From Isohypsibius dastychi (taxonomy: Eukaryota; Tardigrada; Eutardigrada; Parachela; Isohypsibiidae), in the NCBI GenBank assembly GCA_034696485.1, contig JAQIWT010001090.1, forward strand, positions 1 through 12,590: a DNA stretch of 12,590 nucleotides, in the 5' to 3' direction. Each line of letters starts with the position of its first letter. Position 1 is the stretch's first letter. The notes beneath the pieces are model-generated. The model searched no databases and was not told where the DNA came from. It saw only the letters and a list, made by a program, of their open reading frames with translations. Shown piece after piece: positions 1 to 8,701 of the stretch. The position numbers and the translations under genes were made by a program.

Positions 1-272
1 TACCAGGAGAACTCAGTACCTGGTTAACCCTGTTTAGAGCTTCTCAACTTGGTTAACTCAGTTCCTCAGCCAGCAACTACGACAGCCACAATTCGATAAT
101 TTCTATAAGATCAGTTCATTTTCTTCTTCTTAATGAATTATAAATCAACAACATACGCTCACTCGTTAAGGCGCTATGATTATCAAAAAACAATTGTTGA
201 TTGACCTAATCAAGAGTTTGTAACGTCACCTACACTCATTCGTCGCACGGGCACACTACTGAGTACCCGCAG
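1..272 (+). repeat. Left arm of the palindrome
   Basis: This arm pairs with 379-649. Its innermost stretch, 234-272, includes CATTCGTCGCACGGGCACAC and GAGTACCCGCAG, which reappear inverted at 379-418. Divergence is concentrated in the AT-rich middle of the arm (about 105-205). Confidence 0.93.
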
Positions 273-378
273 TGCCACATTCGGAAAACCCGCTGGGATT
301 TATTTGAATTGTGCGCAATTGCTTTATTCTGTCCAGGAATTTCTTTTGTGGAGTGCTGAAATTTTTTTGATTTTGGTT

Positions 379-649
379 CTGCGGGTACTCGAAAGTGTGC
401 CCGTGCGACGAATGAGTGTAGGTGACGTTGCAAACTCTTGACTAGGTCAATCAACCATTGTTTTTTGGGTTATCATAGAGCCTTAACGAGTGGACCCATG
501 TTGTTTATTTATAGCTCATTAAAAAGAAAAAAAAACTAGTCTTATAAAAATTATTGAATCGTGGCTGTCGTAGTTGCTGGCTGAGGAACTGAGTTAAACA
601 AGTTGAGAAGCTCTAAACAGAGTTAACCAGGTACTGAGTTCTCCTGGTA
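379..649 (-). repeat. Right arm of the palindrome
   Basis: This is the reverse-complement partner of 1-272. The arms differ by point changes and small indels, for example the poly-T/poly-A run near 525-535. They are therefore old enough to have diverged or are maintained imperfectly. Confidence 0.93.
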
Positions 650-766
650 GTATACTATACAGTATGATATATGTAACAATACCATGAGTAAAACAGTACC
701 GACTGTAGTATACTATATCACAATGAAATAATTATGTTTTAGTATAATATACTATACTATACTGTG
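648..766. repeat. AT-rich tract with TAGTATACTA-type palindromes
   Basis: Directly after the foldback element the sequence is rich in TATACTATA words. TAGTATACTATA occurs at 648 and again near 707, and a related AGTATAATATACTATACTAT stretch lies near 740-760. TAGTATACTA is a perfect palindrome. Such TA-rich DNA is a natural insertion target for TA-specific transposons. No coding sense is visible. Confidence 0.6.
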
Positions 767-1535
767 CCCGAACCGACACCCTGTGCTAAAAACGATAAAA
801 CAATGAAAGTATAAAACTACAGGATTACGCAATCATATAGTTCACTATATTCTGGTATAGAACATGAATCAATGGGACAGAACGAATGACTCAAATGAAG
901 ACAATGACAAGTTGCTAAGAATGTTTTTTCGCGGATGTAAAAAATGCCTTTGGAAACTGAATGAGATCGGATGATCCGACCAAGTGCAAAATAATTCACC
1001 AGGTTATCGAGGCGAGCGGAGGTTGACACGGGCTTTGGAAAATACATGCCTCAAGCCAATTTCCTCCCCCACGAAATTCTTTTCTATGAGTGAATGGATT
1101 CGACTGATCTTACGCTTTGGAAAGAGGAGGGCTGACTCGTAAACTTGGTATTACCCGATCGGATAAGGTAAATGACCCCTGAGTCATTTAGCTCGAAGTC
1201 ACAATATTTCTATGATAGACCAGAAATCAACAGAAGTTTCGGTGTCTTTTCAAAACGCGCAAAAGCGAAAGGATTATGACGTAGGGGGACAATGAATCTT
1301 ATCTCTTATTCCCCCTAATCTCTCAGAATTGGAAGTGCGCCACTGCTTACTTAACGTGAATCTGACCATATATATGATCAATAGAACTGAGCGTGGCAAG
1401 TCAATCTGCCCGAAGTTCTGAAACTTATTTTGAACGGCAAAGAGACTACAGCGCACTGTGGATGGGTATGCATAGGACGAGCGTCCCATTGTGAACAAAC
1501 AGAACTAACTCACAGTAGAAATTTAGTACGATGGT
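767..1535. other. No gene supported
   Basis: Only short open frames without domain features occur here (the longest are about 75 codons on the minus strand). I see no splice-linked exon set, repeat or RNA structure that I can defend. Confidence 0.5.
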
Positions 1536-1610
1536 TTATTGCGGTGTGAAGTACTGCCGGAATCCATTGATTTGCAGTAGATGTCTTTTTAGAAGGTCAC
1601 CTATTGGCAC

Positions 1611-1638
1611 AACCCTAATCCTAACCCTAGCCCTAGCC
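1611..1638. repeat. Degenerate telomere-like CCCTAA tract
   Basis: The stretch AACCCTAATCCTAACCCTAG followed by CCCTAGCC contains about four and a half units of a CCCTAA/CCCTAG hexamer. On the other strand it reads CTAGGG/TTAGGG. It is only 28 nt long and imperfect, so it is an interstitial or chance tract, not a telomere. Confidence 0.5.
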
Positions 1639-1761
1639 TTTCTTCCTATTGATGATTGATATGCCTCCTCTTTGCGCAAGTGGTGAGTGAATAAATCGGA
1701 AGTGTTGGATTCTCGAAGGTAACGAATTACTGAATACAACCTTACAAGCCAGAATTTCTTG

Positions 1762-1828
1762 AAAAGCACTATACACACCCTCGTAGACTGAACATGCTGT
1801 TTTATATGAGGGGTGTATAGTGCTTTTT
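1762..1828. ncRNA. miRNA-precursor-like hairpin
   Basis: AAAAGCACTATACACACCCTC at 1762-1782 is complementary to GAGGGGTGTATAGTGCTTTT at 1808-1827, with one bulged base. The loop is 25 nt. The stem can extend outward by about six more pairs using G:U pairs and one bulge (to about 1755 and 1833). Arms of about 21 nt with a short loop and a 66-nt span match the geometry of animal pre-miRNAs. The same shape could also be a tiny foldback repeat. I do not recognise a known miRNA seed. Which strand is transcribed is unknown. Confidence 0.4.
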
Positions 1829-2027
1829 GGAAGTGACGTAGTGAACGTACTGTATTTGCTGATGGCAATCGCTCTGGGTTATGAGTAAATCTTGCCACTT
1901 GGTGCATTCCCAAACTAGTTTCATACTGTGCCATTCGTCCAGAGTCTCCTTCGTCAGGACAAACTCTCCCGGGGGAACGTATGGTACAGATTTTCGTCCC
2001 CGAAGAATTCAGCATTACAGCAAACAT

Positions 2028-2468
2028 TGGACATCAAAGAATGACTTTGAAGAGTATGGCAAGAGCGTGTGCTTGATCCAACATATTGACCATTCTCACT
2101 GAAGTGCCTGGTGTCTTCAAACCAGCCATTCCCACAAGAGAAATATTTGACCATTTGTCCCTTCATTCTGTAACCCGTAAGAGGTCTTTATGCTGCTATC
2201 ACGTTGGTGACTTTAGTAACAGAAAAAAGTAGACTTCAATATGCTCAGTAAGTTCCTCAGATGTTTTGGCTGCAGAAACGTACTGCCACAAGGTGACGTT
2301 GGCCTAAGGCAGAGTGGGCGCCATGACAGCGAAGACAAGTCATGGAAAACTACGACGGAATAGTAGACACACAGGATGCTACTGTGACAGAGCCGATGGC
2401 TGTTGTGGATAATGAGTGAGGAAGGATTCATCGAACATATCAGTGCTATCATTATACAGTTTTCATAA
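2028..2468. other. No gene supported
   Basis: Open frames here are short and lie on both strands in several phases. Nothing resembles a family I know. Confidence 0.45.
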
Positions 2469-2552
2469 CTGAAAGTGCGCTACGCAAACAATTGTCTAAG
2501 CACGAGTCCAGCAATTGTCTAGAAATTGTAAGGTTTCGCGTAGCGCTTTGAG
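2469..2552. repeat. Imperfect inverted repeat with internal direct repeat
   Basis: CTGAAAGTGCGCTACGCAAAC at 2469-2489 pairs with GTTTCGCGTAGCGCTTTGAG at 2533-2552. The core is an 8-bp CGCTACGC stem flanked by AAAG and AAAC pairs, with small bulges. The 43-nt loop and its edge hold a direct repeat, CAATTGTCTA, at 2489 and 2512. It is probably a small decayed foldback element or a structured RNA. Confidence 0.45.
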
Positions 2553-3050
2553 TATTTAGAGATCCACTCCTCTATGCTCAAAGCGTGAGAACAACAAGGG
2601 TGAAACGATCGATTGCAATGGTGACAGACAGACTCCCAACTTGAGTTGACAGCTGAGGTCCGCAACCACTGTTGACGGTTGAGTAATTGATGAACACCAT
2701 TCAGCATTTGTGGGGAAGAGATTCGAGGTCTCGACTTCCAGCCATTGGATAATGATAATGACAGAGTTTCTAGCTACGGGCGTATCATTGTTGAATCTCA
2801 AAAGTTTGACAGACAGAAAGCGACACTTGCGGTTTTCAGATTCTGAATTTTGACGTTCTGTAAGCGCAGCATTTGACACATCTACAGCCTCATCAGAAAA
2901 TGATGACGTTTTGAGCGAAGACTTGTTGCCGTTCGTACGCGATGGTTCAAACGTTTACGACGATAATAGAAATTCAAAATAATTCAGAAATTGGTCTGCT
3001 CATCTTGGGATTTATCTTTTTTTGTTGTTTCACTTCAACGCCGCAGCAAG
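2553..3050. other. No gene supported
   Basis: There is a 107-codon minus-strand frame ending at 2556. A second minus frame ending at 2519 contains a C-x2-C-x4-H-x2-C cluster. Neither is supported by neighbouring exons or domain context, so no gene is called. Confidence 0.4.
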
Positions 3051-3099
3051 ACACGCATTTCGTGGCCGGCGAGCTCGACGGAACAGCTTGGGAGGCGAC

Positions 3100-3157
3100 C
3101 TGTGTCATGAGTACCTTTGAAGCTTCACTTGAAGTACCACCAAAGGTTGGGACACAG
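3100..3157. repeat. Nested hairpin
   Basis: CTGTGTC at 3100-3106 pairs with GACACAG at 3151-3157. ACCTTTG at 3113-3119 pairs with CAAAGGT at 3141-3147. The centre contains CTTCACTTGAAG, a 5-bp stem with a 2-nt loop. The three stems nest in order, giving a 58-nt irregular hairpin. It overlaps a possible GC3-rich exon-like frame (about 3051-3113, following an acceptor-like CCGCAG), so either reading could be accidental. Confidence 0.35.
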
Positions 3158-3239
3158 TGCTTGACCCGGAATCATGATACGGGGAGCTTCACAGTCGTTT
3201 TTCTTATGCAACAAGCGACACCATCGACAGGGTTGTGAG

Positions 3240-3826
3240 CAAACGTGACCGTATTTGATGGGTTGGCTATGAAAAAATAGCCGCACCGGAACAAGAGCAG
3301 TTCAGATGCCACTGCACTCTGGTCGTCATGTCGGTAAGTATCGCGGATCTTGTTTTGATATTGGGGTCTGCGAAACTCTGGAAGAGAACTCCAGCGGTGA
3401 AGCAAGACGCTTCCGAAAGCGTATTTGACATGTTATAGCGGTTGTTAACGAGGGGACCAAACCCGTCAACTCCTATCGACATCATCTCGTCTCTATTTGT
3501 CTTCACTTGATTTGGATTTGTAACATTGTTTTTTCTTGGCCAACTGAAGATTTGTGACGAAAGTCCCCAATTAACATAAGGAATGTGCCACAGCTTGTCT
3601 ACATTGTGCGCCAGACAGCGAACCTTAAAGACTTGAGGCTATTCGATCACTCTGCGTGCGTGCTTCAACGAGGACACCGACAACGATGCGTATCCTAAGC
3701 AGACAATAATTACGGTATTCAGAAAGGCTGCCTGGATGTAAGCCAGATAATTCCAATGGCGATCGCGAACGTCATGAACATCTACTCTCCTCTTCTTCGC
3801 GCAGATAAGATGCCCAAGGCTTAAGC
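3240..3826. other. No gene supported
   Basis: Short minus-strand frames of about 80 codons are present without recognisable motifs. No splice-linked model could be built. Confidence 0.4.
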
Positions 3827-3846
3827 GGGGAGGGGGGGGGGGGGGG
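3827..3846 (+). repeat. G-rich homopolymer run
   Basis: GGGGA is followed by 15 G. On the minus strand this gives a spurious proline run in an open frame (3639-3881), which I regard as an artefact of the homopolymer. Runs of this length are prone to length error in sequencing. Confidence 0.9.
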
Positions 3847-3926
3847 TCATAGTTTACCCATCGTCTCCGTTGTCCACTCATTCACCATTATAACATCCTA
3901 ACTCACCAGTTCTCATTCACTTAATC

Positions 3927-3956
3927 ATGTCGTTTGACTATTATGGCCGTGCACTG
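3927..3956 (+). CDS. Possible first exon of the downstream multi-exon gene
   Basis: An ATG at 3927 opens MSFDYYGRAL, which runs into a plausible splice donor (CTG|GTAACG at 3957). A pyrimidine-rich stretch and an acceptor-like GGTTAG follow near 4015. If real, this would be the start of the gene whose later exons are described up to 5832. There is no protein-level recognition, and the link to those exons is inference. Confidence 0.2.
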
Positions 3957-4238
3957 GTAACGCTACGGCATTTTTTTCCTGCCCAATCGTACCTGTGTTT
4001 TATCTTTCACCGGTTAGGATCATCGCGTAGCTTAGATAGAGTGTTGTCCATTCGTCATTCATATATCCTGAGTTCACGTCTAGTCGCTACCCGCGACAGA
4101 TCTGAGCTGAGCTTACTCTGAAAAGATGAAAGTTGTTCCTCCACACATTACAGGTATTTGAACACAAATGAAACGTGTGAATCAAAATGCTGAATATGTA
4201 CTGCAATGGTCGCATAATAAGTTATTTAAAGTCGTCAG

Positions 4239-5832
4239 GTCGATGCAAACGACGTGGGTGTTAATCTTCCCAGAGGAGGTGAGCCATAGATCCCAACAAG
4301 GACACTGTGAAGAACAGCGAAATATTCTGTGAATTCAAACTTTTGCATTTTTAATATGAAGGAAGCCGACGAGCGATAAACTCATTCGGAGGATGCGTGC
4401 TGATTTGGGATGGTGTCAAATCTCTCAACTTATCACAATACGCGATATCGTGTGTAATCCTCTCTGTTCATGTTATGACCGTCATATTCATCTTTGTTGC
4501 TTTCAGGTGGATGTTAACAATGGAATTCCTGCAACCTTTGATTCTCCTAAATTTCCCAGAACTCTGGTCTGTTCGTATTTCTACTCGATAATGGCCTTGC
4601 GCACTTGTCTCATCATCTTTCATATTTTTCAGGCCGGTGGCGATGAGCGAGTTGAGCCACCCAGTTTGTCTAGCAAGGCCGTAAACAAGCGCATGTTTGC
4701 CAACATCAAGCGACGACGAGATACAATCGAATACTAATACACTGCATTCGAAAAACCTGAGCCGCATGAACCTGGACAGGTATGAAATATTTTTTATTCC
4801 AACTCGTGCGAATCTGAATATCTTTCTTCCGGATGACCTTCGATTGAATTCTTACAGTATCAGAAGAGGACAAGGTGGATTTCCTTTTTGGACAACATCT
4901 TCCGGGCAAATACGTTTGTCACAATTGGGGGCTTGATGTTGTGGTATCCAGAGTGAGCTGTCGTAGTTCATTCGAAACGTTCCCTCCATTATTTTCCATG
5001 TGATATTTCAGTGGTGTTTCAGTCGTTACATTTATGAACAAAGCTTTCTTTGCTGAAACAGTGGGTAAGAAACCGATTTCAATAATGCTTCGCACCGAAA
5101 CGGACCGGATGTTGGCAATGAAATTCTACAATGCCGAAGAACATGGGTTTGCATACTTGCTAGCAAATTGTCGAACATTATTTTGTTATTTAAGCTTTTT
5201 GTTGTGGATCAAGATCGCTCGGAAATCTCCATGGGCAAGATCCAAACTCCTCGAAGCATCCAACACTCTATGCCTGGATCGGTCTCACCTCATTGTTGGA
5301 TAAGATGGTCCTGGCTTTCGGCAAGATGACAATTTCATTCATAAGACGAATTTAATGATTATCGATGAACTTGAAGGTAAGAATATGCATGTCTTCCTCG
5401 AGACTTTAGTCACTTTAGATTCTCTGTGAAGATTCGGTCGAAGGCTTCTGAAGAGTTCGTCAGTTTGGTGTACAGCAAACTTGCAGAAGATTCAATTGGT
5501 TTGGTCGAGAATTCTGAAAGTAAGTAGCAAGCCTGAACTGGGATGGGGCGAAGAGAAACGACGGATTGGATTTACGGGACTTGGAAAGGTGGCTGGCACT
5601 TGGACGACTGTCTTTGGGCGATCGGGAAAGTGGCCTCTACGCCCGTCTGTGCGCGGTGCTCTTCCACGTTCAACTTCAAGAGGACGACGAAGAGCTGGTG
5701 GCCATCGGTGCAGCGCTGATCAGTGGAGAGATGTATAAGAAACAAATTGAAGCTTTTGAAGAAACGGTAATTCTCGCGATCCAAGTTGCCGCGAAGCCTC
5801 CTCAACCGAAGAAGTTATTTCCTGTTGCCTGA
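4239..5832 (+). pseudogene. Multi-exon gene or pseudogene of unknown function
   Basis: Several exon-like blocks with good codon bias are separated by short GT..AG introns. 4239-4278 (VDANDVGVNLPRG) has CAG before it and GTGAGC after it. 4507-4566 follows TTTCAG. 4633-4779 follows TTTTTCAG, reads AGGDERVEPPSLSSKAV onward and crosses a TAA at 4735-4737 before the donor CAG|GTATGA. 4858-4950 follows CTTACAG and reads SEEDKVDFLFGQHLPGKYVC in a phase that does not join cleanly to the previous exon. Around 5011-5376 a block ends at GAAG|GTAAGA. 5419-5519 (SVKIRSKASEEFVSLVYSKL) ends at GTAAGT. The last block, about 5527-5832, contains DLERWLALGRLSLGDRESGL and is rich in charged helices. The stop is at 5830-5832. 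I do not recognise a family. The in-frame TAA and phase conflicts suggest a pseudogene or sequence errors; a wrong model by me is also possible. Confidence 0.4.
5527..5832 (+). CDS. Terminal coding block, unknown helical protein
   Basis: This is the best-supported exon of the locus. The frame has strong G/C third positions and a charge pattern typical of amphipathic helices: LYARLCAVLFHVQLQEDDEE, then IGAALISGEMYKKQIEAFEE. It ends in a proline/lysine tail (KPPQPKKLFPVA) before TGA at 5830-5832. It begins after an in-frame TAA at 5521, so it needs a spliced or frameshifted entry; the true start is unknown. The AATAAA 266 bases downstream fits it being the last exon. The function is unknown. 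Confidence 0.5.
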   Translation, partial: ASLNWDGAKRNDGLDLRDLERWLALGRLSLGDRESGLYARLCAVLFHVQLQEDDEELVAIGAALISGEMYKKQIEAFEETVILAIQVAAKPPQPKKLFPVA

Positions 5833-6097
5833 TTACATTCCCTCAGCAGGACCTAGAATTCTGGATAAGTTTTATTGGATATGTTTTCTTACGCCGTTCA
5901 CTCCCGAATTTTGTCTCAATTAAGCCCATAGTTCTCAGATCTTGTTTTTCACTTACTCAGACTCGGCAGCATTATTTTACATTCCCTTTGGATTCGCGTC
6001 AGTTTTCGTCTGTTCCATCTTTCGATATTTCGCTTCCGGTTCTTTGTCAGAGTTCCTTGAAAACCGATGTTCTTGATTGTGTTTTATGTTCTGAAAA

Positions 6098-6103
6098 ATA
6101 AAG
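6098..6103 (+). terminator. AATAAA poly(A) signal
   Basis: A canonical AATAAA lies about 265 bases after the stop codon at 5832, in AT-rich DNA with no open frame. This is consistent with the 3' end of the plus-strand gene before it. Confidence 0.5.
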
Positions 6104-6868
6104 AATTTTGGAAAATATCGTAAATAACGTGACTTTTGACACAACAGTTTTCTGAAACTTTAGGGACAATATGAAACAACACTCAAGAGTTAACAAACTG
6201 AAATTGCGTTATAATTTCTGTTCATTCCAGATTGGCGGCTTTTGTAAATGGAAAACCACAACATCGATCGGATTCCGACTTTCGCTTCATCATGTGTTCA
6301 ATTTCCAAATCAACAGTTGTTCAACTTTATAAAAGATGCGAATTATTTCCCGATGCTCTTAGACCAATCGTAATGAGAGTGCACCAATCTTCCACAACTG
6401 GATAATAGAAAAGCGCAATTTCGCTGATCTTCAAATGTCGCACCGCACAGAAGACTCGTGCGAGTTAATGATTCAAACAAAAGTGGTGATCATGACGTCA
6501 TAGCTGCAGTTCCACCTACAAGGAAGTTCGGTAGTTTATGGGCTCGATCATGCCCACGAACGGGAACCTTAGCCATGTTGTGATGATTTTCATGATTTGA
6601 AAAGCTCTGTGTATCACTTGAATAACCTTGTGGCAGTTGTGCTCCACGTTTGCACCATATATGTGATGTTTTTTATTTCCTTTGAATTTGTTTTTTTACT
6701 TATCATCTATTTATTATTCATTTATTCATTATGTTGATGATTATTGTCCCACTGTGACCAATGATACTTTATATTTCAGTGATTGTTGAGTTATTTTAGT
6801 CGTTATAATTGTTACCAATATTGTTATTCCATCAGAATAAATTTACTGTAATTTTTCCGGATGTGATC
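6104..6868. other. Intergenic, AT-rich
   Basis: No coding sense is seen. 6660-6800 is strongly AT-rich with repeated TTATTCATT-like words and leads directly into the THAP start codon region. Confidence 0.5.
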
Positions 6869-7381
6869 ATGCCGAGAGACTGCGCTGCACCGAGCTGCGA
6901 TTATAGACGACACGGATTTGAAGGATATTCAAATTTCAGAATCAGGATTTCGACAAATATTCAGAAGACAGAGAACGAACAAAGAAGTGGCTGAAGAACT
7001 TGCCTCATAACTTCTCTCCATCTAGCGCTTCTGCTCTCTGTGAAATATATTTGGAAAAATGCCACATTGATCGAGTCATCGAAGGAAGGAAGGCGGATGG
7101 AACTATAATAGAAAAAGAACGTGAAAAGCCAAAGCTGACTAAAGACGCGGTCCCCACTAGATTGGAAGCACGATGGAAGCAAGACCTTGGTGCCAGCCTA
7201 TCTTTCTAAACCAACGTCTGCCAATCGTTCAGATCCCGAAGAAAGGCGAACAGCTTTTCAAGTGCGTGAGAGAATCGCGATGGAACAGAAGGAGGAAATG
7301 GATCGAATTCCTGATTTCGATCATCTGCTCAACATGCTGCATCGAGTGGATATAAAGAACTCTCTCGGAGATGGGAAGTAG
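6869..7381 (+). pseudogene. THAP zinc-finger gene remnant, frameshifted
   Basis: THAP domains are C2CH zinc-binding DNA-binding modules found in animal transcription factors and P-element-type transposases. The ATG at 6869 gives MPRDCAAPSC, the expected C-x4-C start. A frameshift near 6940-6950 is needed. The next frame reads DKYSEDRERTKKWLKNLP, with the conserved tryptophan, then SALCEIYLEKC and finally KLTKDAVPTRL, which matches the AVPTIF-type box closing THAP domains. The histidine of C-x2-H is a tyrosine here (CEIY), so one zinc ligand is lost. A second frame change near 7187 leads to an acidic/basic helical stretch (RTAFQVRERIAMEQKEEMDR) that stops at 7379-7381. No transposase catalytic core is recognised downstream. 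The family call is good; the gene is very probably non-functional unless the frameshifts are sequence errors. Confidence 0.7.
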
Positions 7382-8050
7382 ATACCATGAATAAGCAAAG
7401 ACGGAATTCATATTGTTCTGCTTGGTGAAGGCGAGAATGATCCGATTCGAATCAGGAAGGATATATTCATCACCAGGGATCTCTCGGTATCTTGTCACGT
7501 CTGTTGTTCTTCTGAAACTCTCATCGCAACCTTGTCACCTGTGAAGCTCAGCGTCATAAGAAGTGTGAAGGATCTTACGGCGGTTGTAGATTTTGTCATG
7601 CAGGTCAATGGTACCACGCATCTTGACGCAGTTCGCGATGTGGCTGATTGAATCCAGCGGATTAATGATTTTTTCGCAGATTACCTTACGGAAGAAAATG
7701 AGGCCCATTTGATTTTTGTTTTTGGAGCAGATCAAGCTCCTTGGAAAATCGCCCTCTGCGGTTGACTGTGGAGCTCTATGCATTGGCAGTCGGATTCCAT
7801 GCATCATCACCAACAGCTTATCGGTAATATGCAGCAGCAAATGAACTCTCATGACAGCTGAACCGTATTTTCCGGGTATGCGTTGAGGACATCCGCGTTG
7901 TTTCTCTCCAGAGATGAATCTTTGAGACGTCGGACAAAGCCATTCCAGAGTGGTCCGGTTCGCGGGGAAACACAGCTGACTCCGTGCTGTGCCGTAGTGT
8001 GAGTAGTCAATAAAGTGGAGCCTTGTGTTCCAATCTCTTCCGTTTAGACC
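7229..8050 (-). pseudogene. Long minus-strand frame with one TGA, unknown
   Basis: Reading leftward from 8050 the frame stays open for 171 codons to a TGA at 7535-7537. It then continues in the same phase for another 101 codons to a stop at 7229-7231. No ATG occurs before 7852, so a start would need an upstream exon or the ATG at 7852. Segments include NGRDWNTRLHFIDYSHYGTA, VHLLLHITDKLLVMMHGIRL, HDKIYNRRKILHTSYDAEL and YREIPGDEYILPDSNRIILA. I do not recognise a family. Its last 50 codons overlap the THAP frame on the other strand. The plus strand in the codon-aligned phase is also fairly open but has more stops between 7400 and 8050. It is either a gene broken once or a coincidence of composition. 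Confidence 0.35.
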
Positions 8051-8053
8051 TCA

Positions 8054-8700
8054 CATTTGGTGTCGTCAAACAGTGGTTCATAACAACGGAACTTTCCCCT
8101 GACTTCCAAAACTTGTTAAGATTTTGCTGGTAGATAGAGGATGTTATCCTTCGTTAACGGAAGATCACTGACAGGCCGATTAGATTTCATGTACTTTGGA
8201 TGACTTTCTATGTATAGATCTAGTTGATATACTATGTACTGATGTGAAGGCAAAGAGAGTTACTCATGAACTGTGCCCTGATCAGGTGCTACTTGGGTTT
8301 CTTATTCACCTAAAAGTTTGTGAGCATAATTGCATCTGATTGCATGATCTCACAATTCTTGAATACGAGTTTCGTTTTTGACACTGAAATAACAACCGTT
8401 TCCGAACTTTAATCAATATGTTCGTCGTTGCGGTGAAACGCGATGAACTGGTTAAAATTTGTGACTTTTTTCGGCACGCTGGCCGTTTCTAACAGTCTCT
8501 GTTCTTGTTAATTTTGCACAGTTGCAAAATAGTCGAGATTCAAATTGCCTAACAACCATGTGACTCAAGTCTCACATAGCAGCAACGTACGTGCAAGATG
8601 ACGTTTTCATTTTCTATAGGGTGGAGCTGGTTTCCGAAGATGGAAGTGCGAAAGTTGACGAACAAGAAGAGCAGTTGACAATGTCGATGCATCCCTGATT
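8054..8700. other. No gene supported
   Basis: There is no frame of useful length and no domain-like peptide on either strand. No repeats were noticed. Confidence 0.5.
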
Positions 8701-8701
8701 G

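Larger units (their letters stand above)
1..649. mobile_element. Giant palindromic foldback element (MITE-like)
   Basis: The first 272 bases and the reverse complement of 379-649 are almost the same sequence. The outer 28 bases match perfectly, and the rest differ by scattered substitutions and small indels. The unpaired loop is 273-378 (106 nt). The element begins TACCAGGAGAACTCAGTACC and ends with its exact reverse complement, so each tip is TA followed by CCAGGAG. That fits a TA target-site duplication flanking inverted repeats, as made by Tc1/mariner-type transposases. Because TA is its own complement, the TA could instead belong to the repeat. No transposase frame is present, so the element would be non-autonomous. 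The open frame in the middle (minus strand, 236-454) crosses the loop and has no recognisable domain. The family assignment is inference; the palindrome itself is directly visible. Confidence 0.93.

Noticed and set aside
236-454. 72-codon frame inside the foldback element
   Set aside because: It spans the loop and both inner arms of the palindrome and has no transposase-like features.
1536-2027. 163-codon minus-strand open frame
   Set aside because: It runs through the hairpin at 1762-1828 and the telomere-like tract. Other minus-strand phases at 1804-2010 are equally open, and no domain is visible.
2519-2707. Minus-strand peptide with C-x2-C-x4-H-x2-C (VCHHCNRSFHPCC), like half a PHD finger
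   Set aside because: The other zinc ligands are missing, there is no supporting exon, and an overlapping minus frame of greater length exists.
2942-3238. 98-codon plus-strand frame with a hydrophobic stretch
   Set aside because: The hydrophobic part is a T-rich polypyrimidine tract ending in an acceptor-like CCGCAG. At most, 3051-3113 could be an exon, which I could not link to others.
3639-3881. Minus-strand frame with a proline run
   Set aside because: The prolines come only from the G homopolymer at 3827-3846, whose length is unreliable.
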